A DNA stretch of 16,019 nucleotides. Source: Candidatus Nomurabacteria bacterium. Its GTDB lineage: Bacteria > Patescibacteriota > Minisyncoccia > Phycocordibacterales > UBA9973. The DNA is taken from the NCBI GenBank assembly GCA_943356425.1, contig CALRFE010000002.1:1-16019 (forward strand), read 5' to 3'. The notes under the pieces were generated by a model. It was not told where the DNA came from. It saw nothing but the letters and a program-made list of their open reading frames with translations, and ran no database searches. Of this stretch, positions 1 through 6,323 are shown piece after piece. How positions within the stretch are numbered: position 1 is the stretch's first letter; every line of letters starts with the position of its first letter. The position numbers and the translations under genes were made by a program.

Positions 1-43
1 TTCGCTTTCGATCTAGCGCTTTCCACAACTAATCGGCAATCTG

Positions 44-463
44 ATGGCAAGCGCTTCAAACGGAATCTTGCAGAAGATCTCGCACACGCTTCTTACATTC
101 AATCAATCATCGTGGATCTACGCGGTCGCATACTTCGTACTCGTGTTTCTCTTCACGTACTTCTATACAGCGGTCACATTCGATCCAAAACAGATCGCGA
201 CCAATTTGCAGAAAAACGGCGCCTTCATTCCAGGTATTCGTCCTGGTGAACCGACTGAAATCCATTTGGGACATATCGTTGGACGCATTACGCTCGTCGG
301 CGCACTCTTTCTCGGTCTTATCGCCGTCTTACCACTTATCGTGCAAGCGATCTCAGGTATTACCGCGATCGCGATCGGCGGTACTGCGCTCTTGATCGTC
401 GTCTCTGTTGTCCTTGATCTTTTGAAGAAAGTGGATGCACAGTTGTCGATGCGGGAATACTAG
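44..463 (+). CDS. secY: Preprotein translocase subunit SecY, C-terminal part (5' truncated)
   Basis: SecY is the pore subunit of the SecYEG channel in the cytoplasmic membrane. This open frame covers about its last third. A membrane helix at residues 24-43 runs into YFYTAVTFDP, then the cytoplasmic loop NLQKNGAFIPGIRPGEPTE (residues 54-72) that is a hallmark of the family, then helices at about 80-100 and 105-124 and the tail ending in REY. Full-length SecY is about 430 residues, so the ATG at 44 is internal. Homology-like sequence continues upstream in frame (RFPQLIGNL, positions 17-43) to an in-frame TAG at 14-16, where the family would have a hydrophobic residue. This may be an edge-of-sequence error or a real nonsense change. 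The gene is followed by a strong terminator and then an adk-family gene, the usual secY-adk order. Confidence 0.93.
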   Translation: MASASNGILQKISHTLLTFNQSSWIYAVAYFVLVFLFTYFYTAVTFDPKQIATNLQKNGAFIPGIRPGEPTEIHLGHIVGRITLVGALFLGLIAVLPLIVQAISGITAIAIGGTALLIVVSVVLDLLKKVDAQLSMREY

Positions 464-466
464 AAA

Positions 467-501
467 TCAGGTTACAGGTTTTAGTTGTTAGGTTTTAGCT
501 T
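467..501 (+). repeat. Heptad array 1 (five 7-bp units, TTAGNTT-like)
   Basis: Five consecutive 7-bp units start at 467, 474, 481, 488 and 495. Each has AG at its third and fourth positions: TCAGGTT, ACAGGTT, TTAGTTG, TTAGGTT and TTAGCTT. The array starts 3 nt after the secY stop and runs into AAAAATACATACAAAA and the terminator hairpin. It is the same repeat family as the arrays at 1897, 3687 and 12277, and an inverted copy lies on the other side of the hairpin at 551-585. Confidence 0.85.
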
Positions 502-509
502 AAAAATAC

Positions 510-548
510 ATACAAAAGACCGGCGCCTACGGCGCCGGTCTTTTGTAT
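510..548. terminator. Strong intrinsic terminator after secY, symmetrical
   Basis: An 18-bp perfect inverted repeat (510-527 with 531-548) encloses a 3-nt TAC loop. The GC core GACCGGCGCC is flanked by an A-tract on the left and TTTTGTAT on the right, so it can act in both directions. It separates secY from the next transcription unit, which has its own promoter. Confidence 0.85.
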
Positions 549-550
549 TG

Positions 551-585
551 AAGCTAATAGCTAAAAACTATCACCTAATAGCTAA
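551..585 (-). repeat. Heptad array 2 (inverted copy, five units)
   Basis: Five 7-bp units read as AAGCTAA, TAGCTAA, AAACTAT, CACCTAA and TAGCTAA on the plus strand, the reverse complement of the TTAGNTT units. Read on the minus strand the array runs into CAATACAAAAGACC. It therefore has the same downstream neighbour as array 1, with both arrays pointing at the shared hairpin. Confidence 0.85.
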
Positions 586-589
586 TGTA

Positions 590-598
590 TGCTAGAAT
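590..598 (+). promoter_or_regulatory. Extended -10 promoter for the adk-family gene
   Basis: TGCTAGAAT matches an extended -10 (TG, one base, then TAGAAT at 593-598). The ATG at 608 lies 9 nt beyond the box, so transcription would begin within about 3 nt of the start codon and give a nearly leaderless mRNA. No clear -35 is visible. Confidence 0.5.
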
Positions 599-607
599 TG
601 CCTTTGT

Positions 608-1204
608 ATGACACAAAAAACATTTATATTTGTTGGACGATCAGGATCCGGAAAGGGGACGCAAGTTGAATTTCTCAAAAAATATTTGGCAGAAAAAGAC
701 ACTTCTCGAGGAATCAAATCGCTCGTTATGGGAGAACTTTATCGTGGTTTTTTCAAAGAAGAAGGATATGTCCAAGATATTGCGCGCGATGTTTCGATGA
801 ACCAAGGAAAATTTCAACCAGATTTTCTTACAAATGGCCTTTTTATTTACAATGCGATGCATGTTGTCGACGGAGTCTCACATCTCTTTGTTGATGGATA
901 TCCGCGCACGATCGATCAATTCGAAATTCTCAAAGAACTTTTTATCTATACCAAAATCACCAGTCCTGTTATCGTTGAAATTGCTGTTTCGAGAGAATCA
1001 GTAAAAAATCGTATGCTTGCACGCGGTCGCGGAGATGACAGTAGTTCAGCAATTGATTCTCGTCTCGACGAATACGAACGTGCAACCGTACCAATGATTG
1101 AAGCGATGAAAAAAGATCCATCGGTCACCTACATTGAGATCGACGGCGAACCGTCACCGGATGAAATTCACAAAGATATTATTATGAAGCTCAACCTCGC
1201 GTAA
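608..1204 (+). CDS. adk: Adenylate kinase-family nucleoside monophosphate kinase
   Basis: This enzyme would transfer phosphate from ATP to a nucleoside monophosphate, most likely AMP, in the cytoplasm. The P-loop is GRSGSGKGTQ (residues 10-19, K16) in place of the usual GPPGAGKGTQ. The AMP-site element is MGELYRGF (41-48), the conserved DGYPR is at 96-100, and the lid arginines are at 139-141 and 152 (RLDEYERAT). The lid is short and has no zinc-binding cysteines. At 198 residues it is slightly below the usual 210-220. Its place directly after secY supports adk. The start is the only ATG behind the -10 box, and there is no Shine-Dalgarno. The UMP kinase gene follows 6 nt after the stop. It could be a kinase of other NMP specificity, because the core motifs are divergent. 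Confidence 0.85.
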   Translation: MTQKTFIFVGRSGSGKGTQVEFLKKYLAEKDTSRGIKSLVMGELYRGFFKEEGYVQDIARDVSMNQGKFQPDFLTNGLFIYNAMHVVDGVSHLFVDGYPRTIDQFEILKELFIYTKITSPVIVEIAVSRESVKNRMLARGRGDDSSSAIDSRLDEYERATVPMIEAMKKDPSVTYIEIDGEPSPDEIHKDIIMKLNLA

Positions 1205-1209
1205 ATCAT

Positions 1210-1866
1210 ATGTCAGAGCAAAAACCTTACATCATTATCTCACTTGGCGGATCTATCATGGTACCTGATGGGGTTGATGCTCCTTTTCTGAAAGCGTTCA
1301 CTGGATTAATCAAAGAAAAAGTTGCTGACGGATATCGCTTTGTCATCATTACTGGTGGCGGAAAAATTTGTCGCATGTACCAGAACGCGCTCAAAGAATT
1401 TGCAGATCCATCATCTGATGATCTTGATTGGTTGGGTATTCATGTTACGCGATTAAACGCGAACCTCCTTCGTCTCGCATTTGGTAAGCTCGCACACGGC
1501 GAAGTCGTGACTGATCCGACCAGTGTTCCCAAGACCGATCGACCAATTATTATCGGTGCTGGCTGGAAGCCGGGTTGGAGTACGGACTATGACGCGATCG
1601 TGATCGCTGGTATTCTCGGCGCACACCGCGTGGTCAACCTTTCAAATATCGATTACGTCTACACCGAAGATCCACGCAAAAATCCAAACGCACAAGCGAT
1701 CCACGACAGCACCTGGGCGGACTTCCGAGCACTTTTGCCTGAGAAATGGGATCCGGGACTTTCTGCACCATTTGATCCCGTCGCAGCAGCCGAAGCACAA
1801 AATCTCCGCCTCGAACTTGCGATCATGAACGGGCGAGACATTGCAAATTTGCGCAATTATTTGTAA
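1210..1866 (+). CDS. pyrH: UMP kinase, archaeal-type (amino acid kinase family)
   Basis: It would phosphorylate UMP to UDP in pyrimidine nucleotide synthesis. The amino acid kinase fold is marked by ISLGGSI near the N terminus (residues 10-16), ITGGGK (47-52), GWSTDYDA (122-129) and NLSNIDYVYTEDPR (143-156). GLSAPFDPVAAAEA (183-196) is a late motif of the UMP kinase branch. The opening LGGS, in place of the bacterial LSGE, and the length of 218 residues point to the archaeal-type UMP kinase. The ATG lies 6 nt after the adk stop with no Shine-Dalgarno, so the two are probably co-transcribed and translationally linked. Together they supply NDP precursors that the ndk product encoded later in this window could convert to NTPs. 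Confidence 0.85.
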   Translation: MSEQKPYIIISLGGSIMVPDGVDAPFLKAFTGLIKEKVADGYRFVIITGGGKICRMYQNALKEFADPSSDDLDWLGIHVTRLNANLLRLAFGKLAHGEVVTDPTSVPKTDRPIIIGAGWKPGWSTDYDAIVIAGILGAHRVVNLSNIDYVYTEDPRKNPNAQAIHDSTWADFRALLPEKWDPGLSAPFDPVAAAEAQNLRLELAIMNGRDIANLRNYL

Positions 1867-1896
1867 GAAAATGGCTATAAAGGGACAGTCATCAGG

Positions 1897-1931
1897 TAAG
1901 GTGTTAGGTTTTAGTTTCTAGCTTTTAGCTT
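1897..1931 (+). repeat. Heptad array 3, in front of the first zinc-ribbon gene
   Basis: Units start at 1897, 1904, 1911, 1918 and 1925: TAAGGTG (degenerate), TTAGGTT, TTAGTTT, CTAGCTT and TTAGCTT. The array is followed without a gap by AAAATACAAAA and the ATG at 1943. From 1902 onward it is identical to array 4. Confidence 0.85.
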
Positions 1932-1936
1932 AAAAT
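1931..1936 (+). promoter_or_regulatory. Possible -10 box TAAAAT abutting heptad array 3
   Basis: TAAAAT begins at the last base of the array and ends 6 nt before the ATG at 1943. The spacing is the same as at other starts in this window, implying a leaderless transcript. The heptads would occupy the -35 region, which has no good TTGACA match. Confidence 0.35.
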
Positions 1937-1942
1937 ACAAAA

Positions 1943-3685
1943 ATGCAAAACGAAACGAGAAATTGCCAGAACTGCAAACAAGATTTTACGATCGAATCGG
2001 ACGATTTTGCCTTTTACGACAAAATAAAAGTCCCTCCACCGACATTCTGTCCTGAATGTCGCATGAAGCGAAGAATGAATTGGAGAAATGTGCGATCGCT
2101 CTTTAAACGTTCATGCGGACTTTGCAACAAAACACTGATCTCTATGTATTCCGATACTGATCCGGCACCAGTATATTGCAATGACTGCTGGAATAGCGAT
2201 GGGTGGGATCCGTTTTCATACGGCGTGGAATACGATTTTTCCAAACCGTTTTTCCCACAATTAAAAGAATTGTTCCAAAAAGTTCCACGCTTGTATCGAT
2301 ATGGATTCGGGAATTTGATAAATTCTGACTTTACTAATTTTACGAAAGATAATAAGAATGCATATCTTGCATATTCGGTGACCGACTGTGAAGACGTCAT
2401 GTATTCTGAAACTATCGATAAGTCAAAAAATAGCACTGATTGTTTCGCGGTAACCAAGATCGATGGTTGTTCGTATAATATAGACTGCGATGGCAATTAC
2501 AATACGCACTACGCCGTACAGTCGCAAAGCTCGATTGACTCTTATTTTATTTACGACTGCACCAACTGCCAAAATTGCTGCTTAAGTTCAAACCTTCGCA
2601 ACCAGCAGTACGTTTTTAGAAATCAAAAACTTTCCAAGGAAGAGTATCAAAAAGCGCTCGCTACGCTCGCGCTCGGAACATATTCCGGATTTGAAAAAAC
2701 TAAAAATGAGTATGACGCAATGATTCGTGACAGCGCTGTACATAAATTTGCGCTTATTTACGCTTCACAAAATGCGACAGGAGATTACATCCATAATGCA
2801 AAAAACATTAAGCAATCATTTGATGCAAATGATTCTGAAAATATTGCTTACAGTAATCGGGTGATTACAGCAAAAGATTGTTACGACAACTCAGGAGTTG
2901 GTTTTCTTACGGAAATGATTTATGAATCTATGGCTGCGAGCAACAACACCTACAAAGATTTCTTCTGTTATATAACACTTGCGTCCCGAGAATGTGAATA
3001 TTCTTTGGTTTGCAAAAACTGCTCCAATTGTTTTGGCTGTGCGGGACTTACAAATGCACAATATTGTATCTTCAATAAACAGTACGAGAAGGACGAATAT
3101 TTTGCGCTTGTTGCAAAGATCAAACAGCAGATGATGGAGATGCCCTATATCGATACAAAGGGTAGAGTATTTGCCTATGGAGAATTTTTTCCGTATGATA
3201 TGTCTCCGTTCGGATATAACGAAACCAATGCGCATGACTTTTTCCCGATTACTGAAGAAGTTGCAAAAGAGAAAGGCTACAACTGGAAAGCTCGAGAAAA
3301 AAGGGACTATAAGACGACGATCGACTCAGCCGAACTACCTGACGATATCACCGCGGTGTCGGAGGCTATCTTTGAAGAAGTTATTAAATGCCCGAATGAA
3401 GGCAATCAAGCATATCAATGCGCATCAGCGTTCAAAATTGTTCCCACTGAACTTCAATTTTATAAATTGAAAGGCTTACCATTGCCGCGTTATTGTCCAA
3501 ACTGCCGTCACTACGCGCGACTAAAATACAGAAATCCGATGCATCTCTATGCTCGCACATGCACTTGCAACTTGGCGAACCACGACCACGTTGGAGCATG
3601 TCCAAACACATTCCAGACCACGTATGCTCCAAATCGCCCTGAAAAGGTGTATTGTGAGAGTTGTTACCAAAAGGAGGTCTTATAA
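1943..3685 (+). CDS. Cysteine-rich zinc-ribbon protein, paralog A
   Basis: Function unknown. The N-terminal module (residues 8-82) has four exact CxxC pairs (C8/C11, C36/C39, C58/C61, C79/C82), enough for two zinc sites. It contains the FTIESDDFAFYDKIKVP...CPECR pattern of the probable zinc-ribbon (zf-trcl-like) family. Residues 140-215 and 310-375 are cysteine-rich stretches, each closing with an N-Q-Y...N-Q-K-EY motif (NLRNQQYVFRNQKLSKEEY at 217-235, NAQYCIFNKQYEKDEY at 371-386). The C terminus (483-574) repeats the zinc-ribbon plan: C483/C493, C518/C521, C540/C542, C553, C571/C574. There are 33 cysteines in all and no signal peptide or membrane helix, so it is probably cytoplasmic. The ATG behind the heptad array is supported by the identical position in paralog B. 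It lies between adk/pyrH and map, immediately upstream of paralog B. Confidence 0.85.
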   Translation: MQNETRNCQNCKQDFTIESDDFAFYDKIKVPPPTFCPECRMKRRMNWRNVRSLFKRSCGLCNKTLISMYSDTDPAPVYCNDCWNSDGWDPFSYGVEYDFSKPFFPQLKELFQKVPRLYRYGFGNLINSDFTNFTKDNKNAYLAYSVTDCEDVMYSETIDKSKNSTDCFAVTKIDGCSYNIDCDGNYNTHYAVQSQSSIDSYFIYDCTNCQNCCLSSNLRNQQYVFRNQKLSKEEYQKALATLALGTYSGFEKTKNEYDAMIRDSAVHKFALIYASQNATGDYIHNAKNIKQSFDANDSENIAYSNRVITAKDCYDNSGVGFLTEMIYESMAASNNTYKDFFCYITLASRECEYSLVCKNCSNCFGCAGLTNAQYCIFNKQYEKDEYFALVAKIKQQMMEMPYIDTKGRVFAYGEFFPYDMSPFGYNETNAHDFFPITEEVAKEKGYNWKAREKRDYKTTIDSAELPDDITAVSEAIFEEVIKCPNEGNQAYQCASAFKIVPTELQFYKLKGLPLPRYCPNCRHYARLKYRNPMHLYARTCTCNLANHDHVGACPNTFQTTYAPNRPEKVYCESCYQKEVL

Positions 3686-3686
3686 A

Positions 3687-3721
3687 TTAGTTGTTAGGTT
3701 TTAGTTTCTAGCTTTTAGCTT
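3687..3721 (+). repeat. Heptad array 4, in front of the second zinc-ribbon gene
   Basis: Units start at exactly 3687, 3694, 3701, 3708 and 3715: TTAGTTG, TTAGGTT, TTAGTTT, CTAGCTT and TTAGCTT. The array begins one base after the stop of paralog A and leads into AAAATACAAAA and the ATG at 3733. Positions 3692-3746 are identical to 1902-1956. Confidence 0.88.
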
Positions 3722-3726
3722 AAAAT
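3721..3726 (+). promoter_or_regulatory. Possible -10 box TAAAAT abutting heptad array 4
   Basis: Same arrangement as at 1931: TAAAAT ends 6 nt before the ATG at 3733. If used, paralog B has its own leaderless transcript in addition to any read-through from paralog A. No -35 is visible. Confidence 0.35.
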
Positions 3727-3732
3727 ACAAAA

Positions 3733-5427
3733 ATGCAAAACGAAACACGACAATGCAAGAATTGTAATCAAAATTTTACCATCGAATCTGATGACTTTTC
3801 ATTCTATGAAAAAATTAAAGTTCCTGCGCCGACATGGTGTCCTGATTGCCGCCAACAGCGCAGGTATGCATGGAGAAATGAACGCACACTGTATCGAAGA
3901 AATTGCGATTTGTGCAATAAGAGCATGGTAACTATTTATTCGCCGAACAAGCCGTATAAAGTGTATTGTATTTCATGCTGGTGGAGTGACGGGTGGGACG
4001 CAGCAGAATATGGTAAAGATTTTGACTTTTCTCGACCTTTCTTTGAGCAATTTTCAGAACTGCAACATGATACGCCTCGTGTGGCGCTTCTTAACAAGAA
4101 CAGTACAAATTCAGAATATACCAATCACTCTGGTGACAATAAAAATGTCTACTTCTCTTTCTCTTGTTTTTGGAACGAAAATCTTCAATATTGCACATGG
4201 GTTCAAAAATCTCGTGATTCAATGGATTGTAGTTATGTTTATGAGAAAGGAGAACGACTCTATGAATGCGTCGACAGTCAGTCATCGTATCAATCACAAT
4301 ATTGCGTACTTATAAATGGTTCTTCAAATCTTATGTATTGCTACGATGTGAACGGTTCAAGTGATTGTTTCATGTCGTCAAATCTGCGTAATCAAAGATA
4401 TGTCTTTCGAAATCAAAAACTTTCCAAAGAAGAATACATGGAAAAAATGTCAGAGTATGATCTATCCTCTCATCGAGTAAGAGAAAAGTTGTTTAAAGAA
4501 TTTATTGAAATGATGGAGCATCAAGCGCTTCACAAATGCATCGTAGGTGAGCGCAACGTTGGATCAGTGGGCAACATGCTTTTTAACTGCAAAAATGTGA
4601 AGAATTGTTTTGATCTTGATATAAGCGAAGACAGTAAATATATTTATGGAAGCCTTGATATCAAAGACTGTGTCGATTTGTATCACGCAGGGGTTAAAAC
4701 AGAGCTCTGTTATGATTGTCACGGTTGTACTCGTATTTATAACACGCAGTTCTCACATCTTTGTTATGACAATTCACATCTCATGTATTGCGATTCCTGT
4801 CAAAACAGCCAGAATCTTTTTGGTTGTGTTTCTGTCAAAAAAGGGGAATATATGATCTTTAATAAAAAGTATTCAAAGGAAGAATATTTGGCGCTGAAAG
4901 AGAAAATAGTTGAACACATGAAAACGACTGGCGAATACGGAGAATATTTTCCGCCATCAATCGCGCCTGTGTATTACAACGAGACGCGCGGAGCTATTTA
5001 TATGCCGCTTTCAAAGGATGAAATATTAGCAAAAGGTTGGCATTGGGAAGAAAAGGTGCCGGGAGTGTTCGGTAAGGGGACAATTGCTATGGAAGAGGTT
5101 CCAGATAGCATCAATGATGTAGCAGATAATTTTGTCGCACAGATTCTTACTTGTACGGTGTGTACAAAGAATTATAATCTCACGTCCGATGAATTTATTT
5201 TTTATAAAAGAGAAAAAATTCCGCTTTCTCGGAAATGTCCCGATTGTCGCGAAAAAGTGCGCATTGGCTTGCGTCTTCCTCGTAAGCTCTGGCATCGGTC
5301 CTGTATGTGCGATAAACCAAATCACGAACATGAAAATGTGTGCCCAAATGAGTTCGAAACGTCCTATTCGCCAGAACGTCCAGAAATGGTATATTGTGAG
5401 AGTTGCTATCAGAAAGAAGTCTTGTAA
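3733..5427 (+). CDS. Cysteine-rich zinc-ribbon protein, paralog B
   Basis: A tandem paralog of the preceding gene, function unknown. The eight N-terminal cysteines fall at the same residue numbers as in A (C8/C11, C36/C39, C58/C61, C79/C82), and the first 35 residues are nearly identical. The middle cysteine-rich parts have diverged. They keep NLRNQRYVFRNQKLSKEEY at 217-235, almost unchanged, and a second version, KKGEYMIFNKKYSKEEY, at 369-385. The C-terminal zinc-ribbon module is better preserved than in A: C474/C477, C502/C505, C524/C526, C537, C555/C558, with H531 and H533 as possible extra ligands. Both proteins end with YCESCYQKEVL. There is no signal peptide or membrane helix. It is followed after 20 nt by the methyltransferase gene. 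The tandem arrangement suggests duplication followed by divergence, perhaps giving partners or different target specificities. Confidence 0.85.
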   Translation: MQNETRQCKNCNQNFTIESDDFSFYEKIKVPAPTWCPDCRQQRRYAWRNERTLYRRNCDLCNKSMVTIYSPNKPYKVYCISCWWSDGWDAAEYGKDFDFSRPFFEQFSELQHDTPRVALLNKNSTNSEYTNHSGDNKNVYFSFSCFWNENLQYCTWVQKSRDSMDCSYVYEKGERLYECVDSQSSYQSQYCVLINGSSNLMYCYDVNGSSDCFMSSNLRNQRYVFRNQKLSKEEYMEKMSEYDLSSHRVREKLFKEFIEMMEHQALHKCIVGERNVGSVGNMLFNCKNVKNCFDLDISEDSKYIYGSLDIKDCVDLYHAGVKTELCYDCHGCTRIYNTQFSHLCYDNSHLMYCDSCQNSQNLFGCVSVKKGEYMIFNKKYSKEEYLALKEKIVEHMKTTGEYGEYFPPSIAPVYYNETRGAIYMPLSKDEILAKGWHWEEKVPGVFGKGTIAMEEVPDSINDVADNFVAQILTCTVCTKNYNLTSDEFIFYKREKIPLSRKCPDCREKVRIGLRLPRKLWHRSCMCDKPNHEHENVCPNEFETSYSPERPEMVYCESCYQKEVL

Positions 5428-5447
5428 TTAAAATTTTAGGTATTTAT

Positions 5448-6317
5448 ATGGAACCAAAACCAAATTTACATTCTCAGGAAACTTCAAACGAAAAGTTATT
5501 AAACGATTTACAGAGATCCATTAATGACGCGCCGACGTTGGAAAAAGTTTCAGCAGATTTTACAGTAACTTTTAATCGTTTGGGGGCAAGTAAGGAAAAC
5601 GCAAAAAATTTTTCAGAATTTGTCCTGCTTTCAATTAAGAGTTCTTCTACTATCGAAGAGTCAGAATCTAAAATAAAAACTTTCTTTGAAACTGAAAAAA
5701 TCGAGGGGAAAACAATATTCACAATGATACAAGAAGGCCTCCAAGGAAGATTTGAAATTATTTTCGATCAACTTAAACCATACTTAAAAGATATTCATGG
5801 GAAAGTTATTGATTATGGTTGTGGAAGCGGTAGTTTAACACAAATATTCCACGATAGACTCGGACTTGATATCGAGGGAGTAGATGTTAGGAATTTTAAA
5901 GGTAAAAATGTTTCTGTACCAGTTCGTATTTTTGATGGATATAAAGTTCCAGTTTCAGATAAACAATACGAAGCTGCTGTTTTGACTAATGTCATTCATC
6001 ATGAAAAAGATAACGAAAAAATCCTCGAAGAACTTGATCGTATTGTAGAAAAAAATCTTATAATTATTGAAACCGTTCCCGAAGCGGATAACGATACCGC
6101 TGCTAAAAAAGATTGGGGTAGAATGCTTCTCAATGATACGCTTTGGAATCGCTTCTTCAATTATGCTAATATTCCTGTACCGGGAACATATGAGACACCC
6201 AATCAATGGATTGAACGTTTTAAAAAGTACGGTTGGAAAGTCAAAGCCTCACAGGATTTGGGATTTGATCAACCAACTATTCAGGACAGACATCATTTAT
6301 TTGTTTTTGAAAGATAG
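5448..6317 (+). CDS. Class I SAM-dependent methyltransferase
   Basis: The SAM-binding core lies in the C-terminal half: motif I VIDYGCGSGSL (residues 120-130), the acidic strand end GVDVRN (144-149) and LTNVIHHEKD (179-188). The last two are the pattern of Methyltransf_11/UbiE-like small-molecule or natural-product methyltransferases. Residues 1-110 are helical and charged with no recognised domain. The substrate cannot be named. The same frame opens at a TTG at 5403 inside paralog B, but the ATG at 5448, preceded by a weak AGG, is preferred and gives 289 residues. It sits 20 nt after paralog B and 6 nt before map, so it is probably transcribed with one or both. It is visibly richer in A+T than pyrH or map, which fits later acquisition. 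Confidence 0.85.
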   Translation: MEPKPNLHSQETSNEKLLNDLQRSINDAPTLEKVSADFTVTFNRLGASKENAKNFSEFVLLSIKSSSTIEESESKIKTFFETEKIEGKTIFTMIQEGLQGRFEIIFDQLKPYLKDIHGKVIDYGCGSGSLTQIFHDRLGLDIEGVDVRNFKGKNVSVPVRIFDGYKVPVSDKQYEAAVLTNVIHHEKDNEKILEELDRIVEKNLIIIETVPEADNDTAAKKDWGRMLLNDTLWNRFFNYANIPVPGTYETPNQWIERFKKYGWKVKASQDLGFDQPTIQDRHHLFVFER

Positions 6318-6323
6318 AAATTC

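Noticed and set aside
44..463. UGA-as-glycine (code 25) or TAG read-through as the general code
   Set aside because: All long genes read through without internal TGA and end in TAA or TAG at expected lengths. TAG closes four genes.
1897..1931. Heptad arrays as CRISPR repeats
   Set aside because: Units are 7 bp with no spacers, and there are no cas genes.
3670..3676. AAGGAGG as a Shine-Dalgarno for paralog B
   Set aside because: It is inside the last codons of paralog A, more than 50 nt from the ATG at 3733.
5403..5447. TTG start 15 codons upstream for the methyltransferase
   Set aside because: It would overlap the end of paralog B in another frame. The ATG at 5448 fits the 20-nt gap and has a weak AGG in front.
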